Part shown: positions 44,931 through 53,948 of the stretch, piece after piece
Layout of the letters: each line of letters opens with the position of its first letter
How positions within the stretch are numbered: the stretch's first letter is position 1
DNA from: Siphonobacter sp. BAB-5405
GTDB lineage: Bacteria > Bacteroidota > Bacteroidia > Cytophagales > Spirosomataceae
Length of the DNA stretch: 64,000 nt
Direction: 5' to 3'
Assembly (NCBI RefSeq): GCF_002872335.1
Contig: NZ_NJAG01000005.1
Location: 62,001-126,000, forward strand
Made by a program: the position numbers and the translations under genes
Notes under the pieces: generated by a model
The model's database searches: none
Told to the model about the DNA's origin: nothing
The model's input: only the letters and a program-made list of their open reading frames with translations

Positions 44931-44966
44931 AAAAGGTCAGAATCATGTCTTCTGACCTTTTTCTTT
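44931..44966 (+). terminator. Terminator after lpxA
   Basis: AAAAGGTCAGAA (44931-44942) pairs with TTCTGACCTTTT (44950-44961), a seven-base loop, followed by TCTTTC. It separates lpxA from the ABC ATPase gene only eight bases further on, so part of the transcription may still read through. Confidence 0.8.
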
Positions 44967-44973
44967 CTTTCCC

Positions 44974-45591
44974 ATGCAGATCATTCTCGAACAGCTGGGT
45001 AAACGGTTTATTCGGGAATGGATTTTCCGCCGCTTATCCCTCGAACTTGCTGCCGGCGACCGGCTGGCCATTACGGGTCCGAATGGCTCCGGCAAATCTA
45101 CGCTTCTTCAGGTCCTCACGGGTGCGATGCCCGCCAGCGAAGGCAAGATTCAGTACTTCGAGGGATCCAATGAGATTCCATCGGATCACTTTTTCCGACA
45201 AGTCAGTATCGCCGCTCCGTATCTGGAACTGATTGAAGAATTTACGCTGAGCGAACTCGTTGATTTCCACCAGAAGTTCAAGCCTTTCAAGCAGAATCTG
45301 AGTACATCCGCCTTCATTGAACGATTGGACCTGAAAGCTTCACGCGATAAATTCATCCGGAATTTTTCTTCGGGCATGAAACAGCGGCTCAAACTTGGAC
45401 TGGCTTTCTACTCGAACGTACCGCTGGTCATTCTGGACGAACCCACTTCAAACCTGGATACCCGCAACAGCGACTGGTATTTTGAGGAAGTTCAGAAACT
45501 GGATGCCAATCAAACACTAATCATTGCTTCAAACGTGCCTGCCGAGTACCAGTTCTGTGAAAAAGTAATTGATATTCAAGCGTATAAGTAA
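44974..45591 (+). CDS. ABC-type transporter ATP-binding protein (CcmA-like, stand-alone)
   Basis: 205 residues. Walker A GPNGSGKST, the Q-loop region (RQVSIAAPYLELIEEFTL), the signature FSSGMKQRLKLGLAF and Walker B VPLVILDEPTSNLD are all intact, so it should hydrolyse ATP. It is shorter than most ABC ATPases because the C-terminal part is truncated, as in CcmA-like or simple exporter ATPases. No permease gene adjoins it; it is commonly found downstream of the lpx genes in related genomes, but its partner is unknown. Confidence 0.88.
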   Translation: MQIILEQLGKRFIREWIFRRLSLELAAGDRLAITGPNGSGKSTLLQVLTGAMPASEGKIQYFEGSNEIPSDHFFRQVSIAAPYLELIEEFTLSELVDFHQKFKPFKQNLSTSAFIERLDLKASRDKFIRNFSSGMKQRLKLGLAFYSNVPLVILDEPTSNLDTRNSDWYFEEVQKLDANQTLIIASNVPAEYQFCEKVIDIQAYK

Positions 45592-45661
45592 AAAAGCGGC
45601 GATTGAAATTCTTCGTTTTCGGTGGCATTGCGTATATTAGTTGCCTAACCTCGCCGAAGCT

Positions 45662-48600
45662 ATGCGGAACTTGTTTACCTGCCTGCTTATCTTTTTTACT
45701 TTATCTGCATTTGCTGACAATCAGCCCGTTACTTTCATTCCCAACCAGGGTCAATGGGACGCCAGCGTGCGGTACCGCATTCAGATTCCGGGCGGTCAGC
45801 TCGACTTGCGGACGGATGGGATGGATTACGTTTTCTACGATACCGATTACTTCAAGCAACTTCATAACCGAACCTTACCGGCCAACACGCCCTTAAAGCT
45901 GCACGGCGTACGCGTGTATTTTGACGGTGCCAATCCAAACCCAACCCTGAAAAGCGACCTTTCAGACGGAATTTCCCGAAATTACTTCCTGGGAAATGAC
46001 GCCCGCCGCTGGGCTTCCAACGTTTCTGGTTTCGGCGAAGTCGTATACAAGGAATTGTATCCGGGTATTGATCTGCGACTGTACGCTCACCATTCGACGA
46101 TTAAGTACGAATTCATTGTGCACAGCGGAGCTAACCCCGATCTGATTAAAATGCGGTACGAAGGCTCAGAAAAGCTATCCGTATCCGAACACGGGAATCT
46201 GGAAGTTCGTACGTCCATGGGCTGGTTTCGGGAACTGAATCCGTATAATTACCAGGAAATTCGAGGAAAAACAACGGAAGTGAAAGGTCACTTCGCCGTT
46301 CGTGAGAAAAACGTAGTGAGCTTTCACTTACCCAACGGCTATGATCCCAAACATCCGCTGATCATTGATCCGGAGCTAATCTTTGCCAGTTTCTCCGGTT
46401 CTTATTCCGACAACTGGGGCCACACCGCTACCTACGACGCCGAAGAGCAACCTCATTTCCGGTGGATCGACGAACGCGTCTGGTTTTCCCGTAACGGCGG
46501 GAGCCTATCAAATCAACTACGGCGGCAACGGCGGCCAAACCCTCTGGGATGTCGCCATTCTCAAATTCAATCCAACGGGTACCCGCTTACTGTACGCTAC
46601 GTACCTGGGCGGTACGCAAACGGAAATACCGCATAGCCTCATCGTTAATTCCAAGGGAGAACTACTGATTTTTGGCACGACTTCCTCCCAGAATTTCCCG
46701 ACCAGTACGCAAGCTCACAAACGCAATTTTAGCGGCGGCACCTACGTACAACCACTCAGTGGAATGGACTACAACAACGGTAGCGATATTTTTCTGGCAA
46801 AACTTAGTGCGGATGGAAAATCATTGCTGGCGTCGACTTATTACGGAACGACGGCCAACGATGGTCTGAATCTCAATACCCTTCTGAGCATTCAGTATTA
46901 CGGAGATGCGTACCGGGGCGAGATCATTACGGACGCCCAGGATAATGTACTGGTAGCAACGACTATCCCCTCGGAACTTCCCCTGAGCCGCCCCGACCGG
47001 CTGGCTGCTACCGTTCTAAAATTCTCACCCGATTTATCAAAACTGATCTGGGAAAGACCGAAGATTATGCCCGGCTTCAGCGGAGCATACGGGATACGGG
47101 CGGCGGCCTCGGGGAATATCTACGTCTGCGGAGCCGTACGCGATAACCTGCCTACCCCCGAGGATGGCTGGCTGGCCAAACTGGATGCCGACGGAAACGT
47201 ACAGAAAACCAAACGCATCGGTACCAGCAACGCCGACGTAGCCATGTTGCTGGATCTGGATAAGGACGAAAACGTCTACGTATTAGGATTGAGTAACGGT
47301 GGAAAATACCCGGTTACCTCGGGGGTATACTCCAACCGAAACAGCGGGCAATTTATTCATGCCTTTGATCCGACCCTGGATCGAACGCTCTTTTCGACCG
47401 TCATTGGCAGCGGTAGGGGTACACCCGACATCGCTCCAACGGCTTTTCTCATCAACGAATGCGGGAATATTTACCTGGCAGGCTGGGGCGGCGAAGTCAA
47501 TGCTAGCATAGGAACATCGCTGGCACTGGCGAGTAGTACCAAAGGTCTGCCTGTCACCACCGACGCCTTTCAGAAAACGACGGATGGTAGTAATTTTTAT
47601 CTGGCCCTGTTAGAAAATGGAGCAAAGTCCCTGCTGTACGCGACGTTTTTTGGCAATACCAACAGTTCGTCCGACGTCCGGGGCGATCACGTGGATGGTG
47701 GTACCTCTCGCTTCGACAAACGGGGGTATGTCTATCAGGCCGTATGTTCCTGTCAGCCCTCCTCCTTCCCTGCTACCCCCGGAGCCTGGTCTACCGTAAA
47801 TCGGGCGGGCAACTGTAATAACGCCGTTTTTAAGTTTGATATCGACAATCTGGACGTGAAGTTCGATATGTTCCTAAATGGCAAAAAGCAGGATACGATC
47901 GACGTCTGCACGCCCGCTAAACTGCAATTTGTCAATACCAGTACCGGAGGAAAAAGCTACGAGTGGAATTTCGGGAATCTGGGCAAATCCACGAATCCCG
48001 TACAGGGGGAGTTTACCTTTACCAAGCCCGGCGTCTACGTGATTACGCTCGTGGGCCGAAACCCCTTGAGCTGTAAACGCGAGGCCCTGTATCAACGAAC
48101 CATTCGCGTTTCTGAACCGGCTTTTCAGGTGAGCAAAGATACAACGATGTGCCTCGGCGGAACGGTACAGTTGCGGGCTTCCGGCGGATCGAATTACCAG
48201 TGGACGGCCCACGGCTCACTTAACAGTACCACCATTGCTAATCCCGTAGCCACCCCTACCGAAACGACTACGTATACCGTTCAGGCTTCCGATTCGAAAG
48301 GTTGTACGGGACAGAAGTCGGTTACGGTGACCATTCAACCGCTGCCGGTTCAGGTCACAGTTTCGGAACCCGTCATTTGCAAGGGCCAAACGGTTCGCAT
48401 TCAGGCGACGGGGGGAAGTTCGTATCAATGGACTGGCTCGGCCATCAGCGACAGTAGTAAGGCAGCCATTACGGTACAGCCCACCCAAAGTACCGCCTAT
48501 ACGGTTATCGTTAAAGACAATAAAGGGTGCCGTGGACAGGCTACGGCTACGGTAACCATTGATGAATCGTTTCGGCCGGATTTTGCCGTTGAAAAGGTGT

Positions 48601-49043
48601 TTGACTGCGTAAAACCCACGCAGGTACGCATCAAACTGTCGAACGCGGGCGGCGATCAGTACGACTGGTATTTAGGCAATGGTGATTCGCTGGCGACGCA
48701 ACAGCCTTCTCCCTACGTGTATCCTAAACCCGGCACGTATCAGGTGACGGGAATTGCCAAACGCGGAAGTTGTACCCTTTCGGCTTCTCAGCCGATAACC
48801 ATTGAGTCGCCGCTGGAAGTGCCGAACGTGGTAACGCCCAACGGGGATGGCAAAAACGATCAGTTTGTGATTGGTACCAACGGACTAAAATTGGATGTGT
48901 TCAATCGCTGGGGGAAAGCCGTTTACCAACACGTGAGTTATCAAAACGACTGGACCCCCTCCGTAGCTCCGGGAACCTATTACTACCTGATCACTTTTCC
49001 CGATGGGAAACAGTGTAAGAGCTGGGTGCAAGTTATTAACTAA
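45662..49043 (+). pseudogene. Large T9SS-secreted protein with PKD-like domains, split by a one-base insertion
   Basis: Read through one frame break, the gene encodes about 1126 residues. The signal peptide starts MRNLFTCLLIFFTLSAFADN (ATG 45662). The first part (to about 260) is an N-terminal beta-domain (FIPNQGQWDASVRYRIQIPGG); then SBBP-like beta-propeller repeats (LYATYLGG, LLASTYYGTT, LLYATFFGN); a PKD domain near VNTSTGGKSYEWNFG; two Ig/PKD-like repeats (CLGGTVQLRASGGSNYQW; CKGQTVRIQATGGSSYQW); and a C-terminal gliding-associated sorting domain (VTPNGDGKNDQFVIG, FNRWGKAVYQ) that directs export through the type IX system. At 46446 an extra A changes YDAEGNLISGG into YDAEEQP and a premature stop at 46634. 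Confidence 0.85.
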
Positions 49044-49100
49044 CGTTGTATAATTTACAGTTAATCAGTATTTTAGCATTCCATTCAAACGTTTACACCC

Positions 49101-49547
49101 ATGAAATCATTCGTTCTAACCCTGGCCTTGGCCCTTGCCGGACTGGCGGCCCAGGCTCAGGCCACCTACCACGGAGCTAAAATCACGACCGATCACGCGA
49201 TTTCAACCACCCAATTGGTGGAACAAATGAAGAAATCCGATACGCTTGCTACCAAAGTGACAGGTACGGTAGAATCCGTTTGCAAGATGAAGGGTTGCTG
49301 GATGAAAGTGAAACTGCCCGAAGGCAAGACGATGCGGGTTTCGTTTAAAGACTATGATTTCTTCGTACCAAAAGATATTGAAGGCAAAACGGTTGTATTT
49401 GAAGGACAGGCCTTCTCCCGCGTTACACCCGTGAATGAACTCAAACATTACGCTGAAGACGCTGGAAAATCAAAAGAAGAAATTGCCAAAATCACACAGC
49501 CTGAGAAAGCCGTGGTTTTCGTAGCGGATGGGGTTATTGTTAAATAA
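49101..49547 (+). CDS. DUF4920 exported protein
   Basis: 148 residues with a signal peptide (MKSFVLTLALALAGLAAQAQA). The core VTGTVESVCKMKGCWMKVKL with a CxxxGC pair, then VSFKDYDFFVPKDIEGKTVVFEGQAF, is the DUF4920 pattern, a Bacteroidota periplasmic family of unknown role resembling OB-fold domains. The paired cysteines may bind a metal or form a disulfide; that is a guess. It starts 57 bases after the T9SS gene and ends at a bidirectional terminator facing gldF. Confidence 0.9.
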   Translation: MKSFVLTLALALAGLAAQAQATYHGAKITTDHAISTTQLVEQMKKSDTLATKVTGTVESVCKMKGCWMKVKLPEGKTMRVSFKDYDFFVPKDIEGKTVVFEGQAFSRVTPVNELKHYAEDAGKSKEEIAKITQPEKAVVFVADGVIVK

Positions 49548-49566
49548 TAGTCTATAGTTTCCAAAG

Positions 49567-49603
49567 AAAAAGGCCGAAGGAAGATCATTCCTTCGGCCTT
49601 TTT
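49567..49603. terminator. Bidirectional terminator, DUF4920 / gldF
   Basis: A 16-base arm AAAAAGGCCGAAGGAA (49567-49582) is matched perfectly by TTCCTTCGGCCTTTTT (49588-49603), with a GATCA loop. It serves DUF4920 on the plus strand and gldF on the minus strand. Confidence 0.93.
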
Positions 49604-49619
49604 CACTTGTAGTATTCTC

Positions 49620-50345
49620 TTACTCCCGTTGCGTTAGTTTCCAGCGGGTTCCCGCCAGAGCGAGGGTAATTAAGGAAAGGAAGTAGATGATATTCCGTGA
49701 ATCAATCAGTCCTCGTCCGAGGGCATTGTACTGCGTATCCAGCCCCAGCCAGCCTAACCAGTACGCGGCTCCATTCCAAACTTCCAGTCCAGCCACGGAG
49801 CTTAAACCGACATACAGCAGGAAACTAATAAACACGCCCAGTAGGAATGCGATGATCTGATTATCTGTCAGTGAAGACGTGAACAGCCCGATGGCCGCAA
49901 AGACGCAACCCAGCAGAAAAAGGCCGATATACGATCCCTGTACGCTCGCCGAATCAATGTTTCCCACCGGATTTCCTAACTGATACACGGAGTAGTAGTA
50001 GATCAGCGTAGGTACCAAAGCCAGAAAAATCAGAAAACAGGCTGCCAGAAATTTACCAATGACCAGTTGCCACTCGGTTAGCGGCTTGGTGAACAGCAAT
50101 TCCAGCGTACCAATTTTTCGTTCTTCGGCAATGGAACGCATGGTGATGGCGGGTACCAAAAACAAAAACACGTACGGAGCCAGATTGAAAAACGTCGCCA
50201 AATCTGCGTACCCACTGTTCAACACACTCGTATCAGGAAAGATCCAGACCAGCAAGCCCATCGCCAGCAGAAACACCGCCATTACGACGTATCCAACCAG
50301 GGAGCTTAAAAAGGAATTGACTTCTTTCTTGAAAATAGTAAACAT
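49620..50345 (-). CDS. gldF: Gliding-motility ABC transporter permease GldF
   Basis: 241 residues with six membrane segments. FKKEVNSFLSSLVGYVVMAVFLL, WIFPDTSVLNSGYADL, FLVPAITMRSIAEERKIGTLELLFTKPLTEWQL and the YYYSVYQLGNPVGNIDSASVQGSYIGL block match GldF closely. GldF with GldA (ATPase) and GldG forms an ABC transporter linked to gliding in Flavobacterium. Here no gldG or gldA follows; the strand switches to DUF4920 within 75 bases. The protein could therefore work with distant partners or in a non-motile role. Identification as the GldF family is firm, the motility role less so. Confidence 0.9.
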   Translation of the reverse strand: MFTIFKKEVNSFLSSLVGYVVMAVFLLAMGLLVWIFPDTSVLNSGYADLATFFNLAPYVFLFLVPAITMRSIAEERKIGTLELLFTKPLTEWQLVIGKFLAACFLIFLALVPTLIYYYSVYQLGNPVGNIDSASVQGSYIGLFLLGCVFAAIGLFTSSLTDNQIIAFLLGVFISFLLYVGLSSVAGLEVWNGAAYWLGWLGLDTQYNALGRGLIDSRNIIYFLSLITLALAGTRWKLTQRE

Positions 50346-50426
50346 ACCGTAAAAACAGGGAGAAATAGCAGAGTGAAACCGGGCGTATAACGCTAAAAGA
50401 GCCAGATAAATTTTTCCGGGATTCGC

Positions 50427-50972
50427 TTATCCAAACATGGGGCGATCCCGCTTGACAACGGCGGCGACGATCAGACCCAGTACCGTACCCACGATTACGC
50501 CCGTTAAGATGGTCATTACAAAACTGAAACCGGGATTGGTCATCAGCGTAACGAATCGCATGGCCGTTTCGGTTTGCTCTTCGGTCATGCCGCGTTCTTC
50601 GTACGCATTCCGTAAGGCCCGCAGCGTTTTTTCCTGAGCTGAATTATCAATGAACTGCGTATAGATCAAAATAAGACCCGCCGATAGTACCCCCCATACC
50701 GCTCCGGTCAATGCCGCAATCCCTACCCCCTGGCCAAAGGAAATATATCCTTCGTTATGCGTACGAAATTCCCGCATTGCCAGCACCAATACTAAAACCG
50801 TAAAACCGATTTGTAGAAAATTGGTCAGCAAACCCCAGCCCATGTTGGCTTTCATGGGATCATCAGGCATCATATTCAACGCCTGATAACTGATGGAGAA
50901 GACAGCGGTAACGATCCCGGAAATCGCTCCCCATTTCATGGCGATACGAGCAGTAGAAGGGGTTGGTTCCAT
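50427..50972 (-). CDS. DUF4199 membrane protein (first of two)
   Basis: 181 residues, four membrane segments: KWGAISGIVTAVFSISYQAL near the N-terminus, then LLTNFLQIGFTVLVLVLAM, ISFGQGVGIAALTGAVWGVLSAGLILIYTQFID and FVMTILTGVIVGTVLGLIVAAVV. The block REFRTHNEGYISFGQGVGI matches DUF4199, a Bacteroidota inner-membrane family of unknown role. It starts 81 bases upstream of gldF on the same strand and 53 bases after the second family member, so the trio may be one transcript. Confidence 0.9.
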   Translation of the reverse strand: MEPTPSTARIAMKWGAISGIVTAVFSISYQALNMMPDDPMKANMGWGLLTNFLQIGFTVLVLVLAMREFRTHNEGYISFGQGVGIAALTGAVWGVLSAGLILIYTQFIDNSAQEKTLRALRNAYEERGMTEEQTETAMRFVTLMTNPGFSFVMTILTGVIVGTVLGLIVAAVVKRDRPMFG

Positions 50973-51024
50973 AGTGTAGTAGGTGGATAGGGGTTAATGA
51001 TACAATCGAAGTAGGGTGATAAAC

Positions 51025-51570
51025 TTAACTACTGGCACTCATTTTCCGAATCCAGATCGCTACCAGAGCCGCGTATAGGAAGTGAAAAATCATGCGTAAC
51101 ATGCCAAAATTGCTCCAGAAAATAGATTCCGGGGAAATCTGCTCAATTTGCTCCAGAAAAAGCTTGAAGTCAACCGGACCGGCATCTTTCTGATTGCCAA
51201 ATTGTTCTTTGACCATCGTCTGATCCTGTAAGGCCAGACGTTTCAGATCCGTGATAAATTCCGGAACCAGTGAAGGTTCGACATATCGAACGTAACCCGC
51301 CACCAATAAACCGTCCACAAAACTCGCCGTCAAAACGACCAGTACGCAGAACCCAAAGATTTCCAGAAAATTCATGGGTCGTCGGACATTTTTCCAGTAG
51401 CGGCGGGCTCCAAAGGCCATCGCTACCCACATGAGGATCATCCCCAGATTCCGGCGGGTACCCAGCGGCATGGCGTCTGTTAGCTTTAGTACGTAGAAAT
51501 AAGCAAAGCAGGCTAATCCAGCCAGCAAGCCTAAGCCTAAAGCCAATCGTAGAAAATACTTGTTAATCAT
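51025..51570 (-). CDS. DUF4199-like membrane protein (second of two)
   Basis: 181 residues with the same overall plan as its neighbour at 50427 (four membrane segments, a charged loop between the third and fourth, and the block RRPMNFLEIFGFCVLVVLTASFVDGLLVAGYVRYVEP). Sequence identity with the neighbour is low but length and topology are equal, so a tandem paralogue is likely. It starts 49 bases downstream of the dihydroorotase-like gene on the same strand. Function unknown. Confidence 0.8.
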   Translation of the reverse strand: MINKYFLRLALGLGLLAGLACFAYFYVLKLTDAMPLGTRRNLGMILMWVAMAFGARRYWKNVRRPMNFLEIFGFCVLVVLTASFVDGLLVAGYVRYVEPSLVPEFITDLKRLALQDQTMVKEQFGNQKDAGPVDFKLFLEQIEQISPESIFWSNFGMLRMIFHFLYAALVAIWIRKMSASS

Positions 51571-51618
51571 GGAGATGAGGCAATGTGTGGCAGGGAACGT
51601 TGTTCACTGCCACACCAG

Positions 51619-52923
51619 CTATACTTTAAAACTCAAGGGTTTGCTATGAAAGGTACTCGTACCCTGATTCACGACGCCGTACACTTTTCCGCGTAAGGTT
51701 TTACCCACGAAAGGCGTGTTTTTGCCTTTGGATTGCCAGTCGGCCAAACTTACCGTCCATTCTTCATCCGGATTAAACGCGGTCAACTGAGCAATTTTTC
51801 CTTCGGCAATTGTTACCGGGTTTCGCTGTAATACGGAGCGAGGGTTCGCCGTAAAGAGTTCCAGGACTTTTTCCAGTCCCAGATTTCCGTAGGTCAGGGC
51901 CGTTGCAAAAGCTGTTTCCAGGCTACTGATTCCGAAGTCGGCTAAATCAAACTCCAGGTTCTTCGATTCCGTATCCTGGGGATAGTGATCGGACACCAGA
52001 GCATCGATGGTACCGTCGGCAAGGGCCGCCCGCAGAGCTTCTACTTCGCTGGCTGGCCGTAACGGGGGCATTACTTTCAGATTCGTATCGAACTCGACTA
52101 AATCTTCATCAGTGAACGCCAAATAATGAGCGGCCGTATCACAGGTTACGGGCAGTCCCTGAGCTTTTGCCTGACGGATCAGTTCTACCGAACGAGCCGT
52201 TGAGACCAGGGAAAAATGCAGGCGGGGTCGTAAGTCAAAGGTTTCAACCGCGTATTCCAGTAACCGTAAATCCCGCTGAATCATCAGTTCTTCCGCCATG
52301 GTCGGAATGCCCCGCATGCCCAGCATGGTACTCATATTTCCCTCGTGCATCTGACCGTGAACCGTCAGCGTAGGCTCTTCGGGACGTTGAATGAGCAACC
52401 CATTCACCTGAGCCAGATATTGAAGCGATTTCAGCAGGATGTCGGCATTCCAGATGGGTTCTTCACCATCAGTAAAAGCGACGGCTCCCGCATGATGCAG
52501 ATCAAGCATTTCTGTGAAATCCTTGCCTTCGCAACCCAGGGTAAGAGCGGCGGTGGGTAAAAACTGTACGGCCTGATCTTCGGAAAAACTGCGGAAATAA
52601 TTGAGGCTTTCTTTCCGCTGTACTACAGGCTTAGTATTGGGAAGCAGTACGACTTCCGTGAAACCTCCAGCGGCGGCCGCCCGTTTCAGGCTGTATAAAT
52701 CTTCCTTAGCCTCGTAGCCGGGATCTTTGGCGTGAACCCGCAGATCGCACCAGCCCGGCGAAATACAAAGTCCTTCCTGACGGATTTCCTGCCCTGAGGA
52801 GATAGCGGCAAGATTTTCACCCATTTTTCGGATGATACCGTCTTCAATCCACACATCCACCACCTGATTATGAAATGCCGAATGCGGATCAATAATGCGA
52901 ACGGAACGAAAGAGAAGATTCAT
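51619..52923 (-). CDS. Dihydroorotase-like protein lacking the metal site (probable inactive PyrC paralogue)
   Basis: 434 residues with the amidohydrolase fold of class I dihydroorotases (SPGWCDLRVHAKDPGYEAKED, VVLLPNTKP, MHEGNMSTMLGMRGIPTMAEELM, LKVMPPLRP, LADGTIDALVSDHYPQD). The residues that bind zinc in active enzymes are mostly gone: the HxH pair reads RVH (62-64), the first-His helix reads IQRPEE instead of HAED (179-183), the His-x-x-His strand reads HFSL (236-239), and the terminal TDHAPH reads SDHYPQ (311-316). It is therefore unlikely to hydrolyse dihydroorotate. A related non-catalytic subunit assists aspartate transcarbamoylase in some bacteria. A stable hairpin lies just upstream of its start. 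Confidence 0.85.
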   Translation of the reverse strand: MNLLFRSVRIIDPHSAFHNQVVDVWIEDGIIRKMGENLAAISSGQEIRQEGLCISPGWCDLRVHAKDPGYEAKEDLYSLKRAAAAGGFTEVVLLPNTKPVVQRKESLNYFRSFSEDQAVQFLPTAALTLGCEGKDFTEMLDLHHAGAVAFTDGEEPIWNADILLKSLQYLAQVNGLLIQRPEEPTLTVHGQMHEGNMSTMLGMRGIPTMAEELMIQRDLRLLEYAVETFDLRPRLHFSLVSTARSVELIRQAKAQGLPVTCDTAAHYLAFTDEDLVEFDTNLKVMPPLRPASEVEALRAALADGTIDALVSDHYPQDTESKNLEFDLADFGISSLETAFATALTYGNLGLEKVLELFTANPRSVLQRNPVTIAEGKIAQLTAFNPDEEWTVSLADWQSKGKNTPFVGKTLRGKVYGVVNQGTSTFHSKPLSFKV

Positions 52924-52939
52924 AGGGTCGAATGTTGAA

Positions 52940-52983
52940 CAAGGAACAAAGCATACCGAAAATTCGGTGTCCTTTGTTCCTTG
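52940..52983 (-). promoter_or_regulatory. Two-stem hairpin just before the dihydroorotase-like start
   Basis: CAAGGAACAAAG (52940-52951) pairs with CTTTGTTCCTTG (52972-52983); inside it ACCGAA (52955-52960) pairs with TTCGGT (52963-52968), with a small internal loop. On the minus strand it ends 17 bases before the ATG at 52923 and has no T run, so it may be a leader structure or the end of the gcvH transcript. Confidence 0.5.
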
Positions 52984-53065
52984 CTCTGATCAATGGTTTA
53001 TTGACGATTTTCGGCCACCTCGCACAGAGCGATACGCACGAAAATAGAAAACGGTCGACTGTCGA

Positions 53066-53446
53066 CTAGTGTACAGACTCCTGGTAAGTAGCGGCGTCCA
53101 TCAAGGCATCCAGATCAGCCGGATTTGACACCTCAAGTTTGATTACCCAGCCATCACCGTACGGATCGGTATTGACTTTATCGGGACTGTCGTTGAGGCT
53201 CTCGTTTACTTCGAGCACTTTACCCGCTACGGGCAGGAACAGATCAGATACCGTTTTTACGGCTTCTACTGAACCAAATACTTCGTTGGCAGCCAATTCC
53301 TGATCCAGGGAATTAACTTCTACGAAAACCACATCGCCCAATTGATCCTGAGCATAATCGGTAATACCAACCAATGCTACGTTACCGTCAACGAGTTTAA
53401 TCCATTCGTGTTCAGCGGTGTAGCGAAGTTCTGAAGGAAAGTTCAT
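53066..53446 (-). CDS. gcvH: Glycine cleavage system H protein
   Basis: 126 residues. GcvH is the lipoyl carrier that moves the aminomethyl group between the P, T and L proteins of glycine cleavage. FPSELRYTAEHEWIK, GITDYAQDQLGDVVFVEVN and the lipoylation site in GSVEAVKTVSDLF (Lys64) are intact, as is the C-terminal GDGWVIKLEVSNPADLDALM. The gcvP and gcvT genes are not adjacent, which is common in Bacteroidota. It is monocistronic; the nearest strand neighbour is the dihydroorotase-like gene 143 bases downstream. Confidence 0.96.
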   Translation of the reverse strand: MNFPSELRYTAEHEWIKLVDGNVALVGITDYAQDQLGDVVFVEVNSLDQELAANEVFGSVEAVKTVSDLFLPVAGKVLEVNESLNDSPDKVNTDPYGDGWVIKLEVSNPADLDALMDAATYQESVH

Positions 53447-53606
53447 GTGTTTGTGATGGCAATCTGTCTGAAATTCCCTGCAAGTTACGGAAGAAGTTCA
53501 GGGTTTAGCGTCCGGGGTTTAGAGTTTTTTCGATTTCCCGGCCTGCGGAGGCAAGCTCTGGTGGTACACTGTTTTTACCTACTCCCCTCAAAAAACAATA
53601 AAAGCT

Positions 53607-53771
53607 ATGAAAGCCAATCCAGCCTCACAGAACACAGCGGCTCATAAGCATAATAAAATGCATAAGCCCGAAAACAAAGACAACTTGGACAGCCGGGTCA
53701 AACAAGAACTCGACAATAACTCGAATAACCGGAAAGAAATCCGGAGCAATCAACCCAAAGATAAAGAGTAA
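53607..53771 (+). CDS. Small hydrophilic protein (54 aa), unknown
   Basis: An ATG at 53607 opens a frame to TAA at 53771: MKANPASQNTAAHKHNKMHK, then ENKDNLDSRVKQELDNNSNN and a Lys-rich end. The composition (Asn, Lys, Asp, His, Gln; no Cys or Trp) suggests an intrinsically disordered basic protein. I recognise no family. It is well supported as a gene by its own perfect terminator three bases after the stop, and by its lying alone on the plus strand between two minus-strand genes. Confidence 0.6.
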   Translation: MKANPASQNTAAHKHNKMHKPENKDNLDSRVKQELDNNSNNRKEIRSNQPKDKE

Positions 53772-53773
53772 CG

Positions 53774-53807
53774 AAAAAGCGGATTCCCTTTCAGGAATCC
53801 GCTTTTT
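53774..53807 (+). terminator. Terminator of the 54-aa gene
   Basis: AAAAAGCGGATTCC (53774-53787) pairs perfectly with GGAATCCGCTTTTT (53794-53807), with a six-base loop. It begins three bases after the TAA. Confidence 0.92.
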
Positions 53808-53948
53808 TAGTTTTCGGTTTTTAGTTGTCAGTTGGGTTCATGCCAGCTTATCAATGCAATTCTAATTTAGGAATCCCTACGATCTGTTGTAGATCACTTA
53901 CCTTCGAGTAGTTTGCCATTGAAAACGGAAAATAGGCCACTGAAAACG

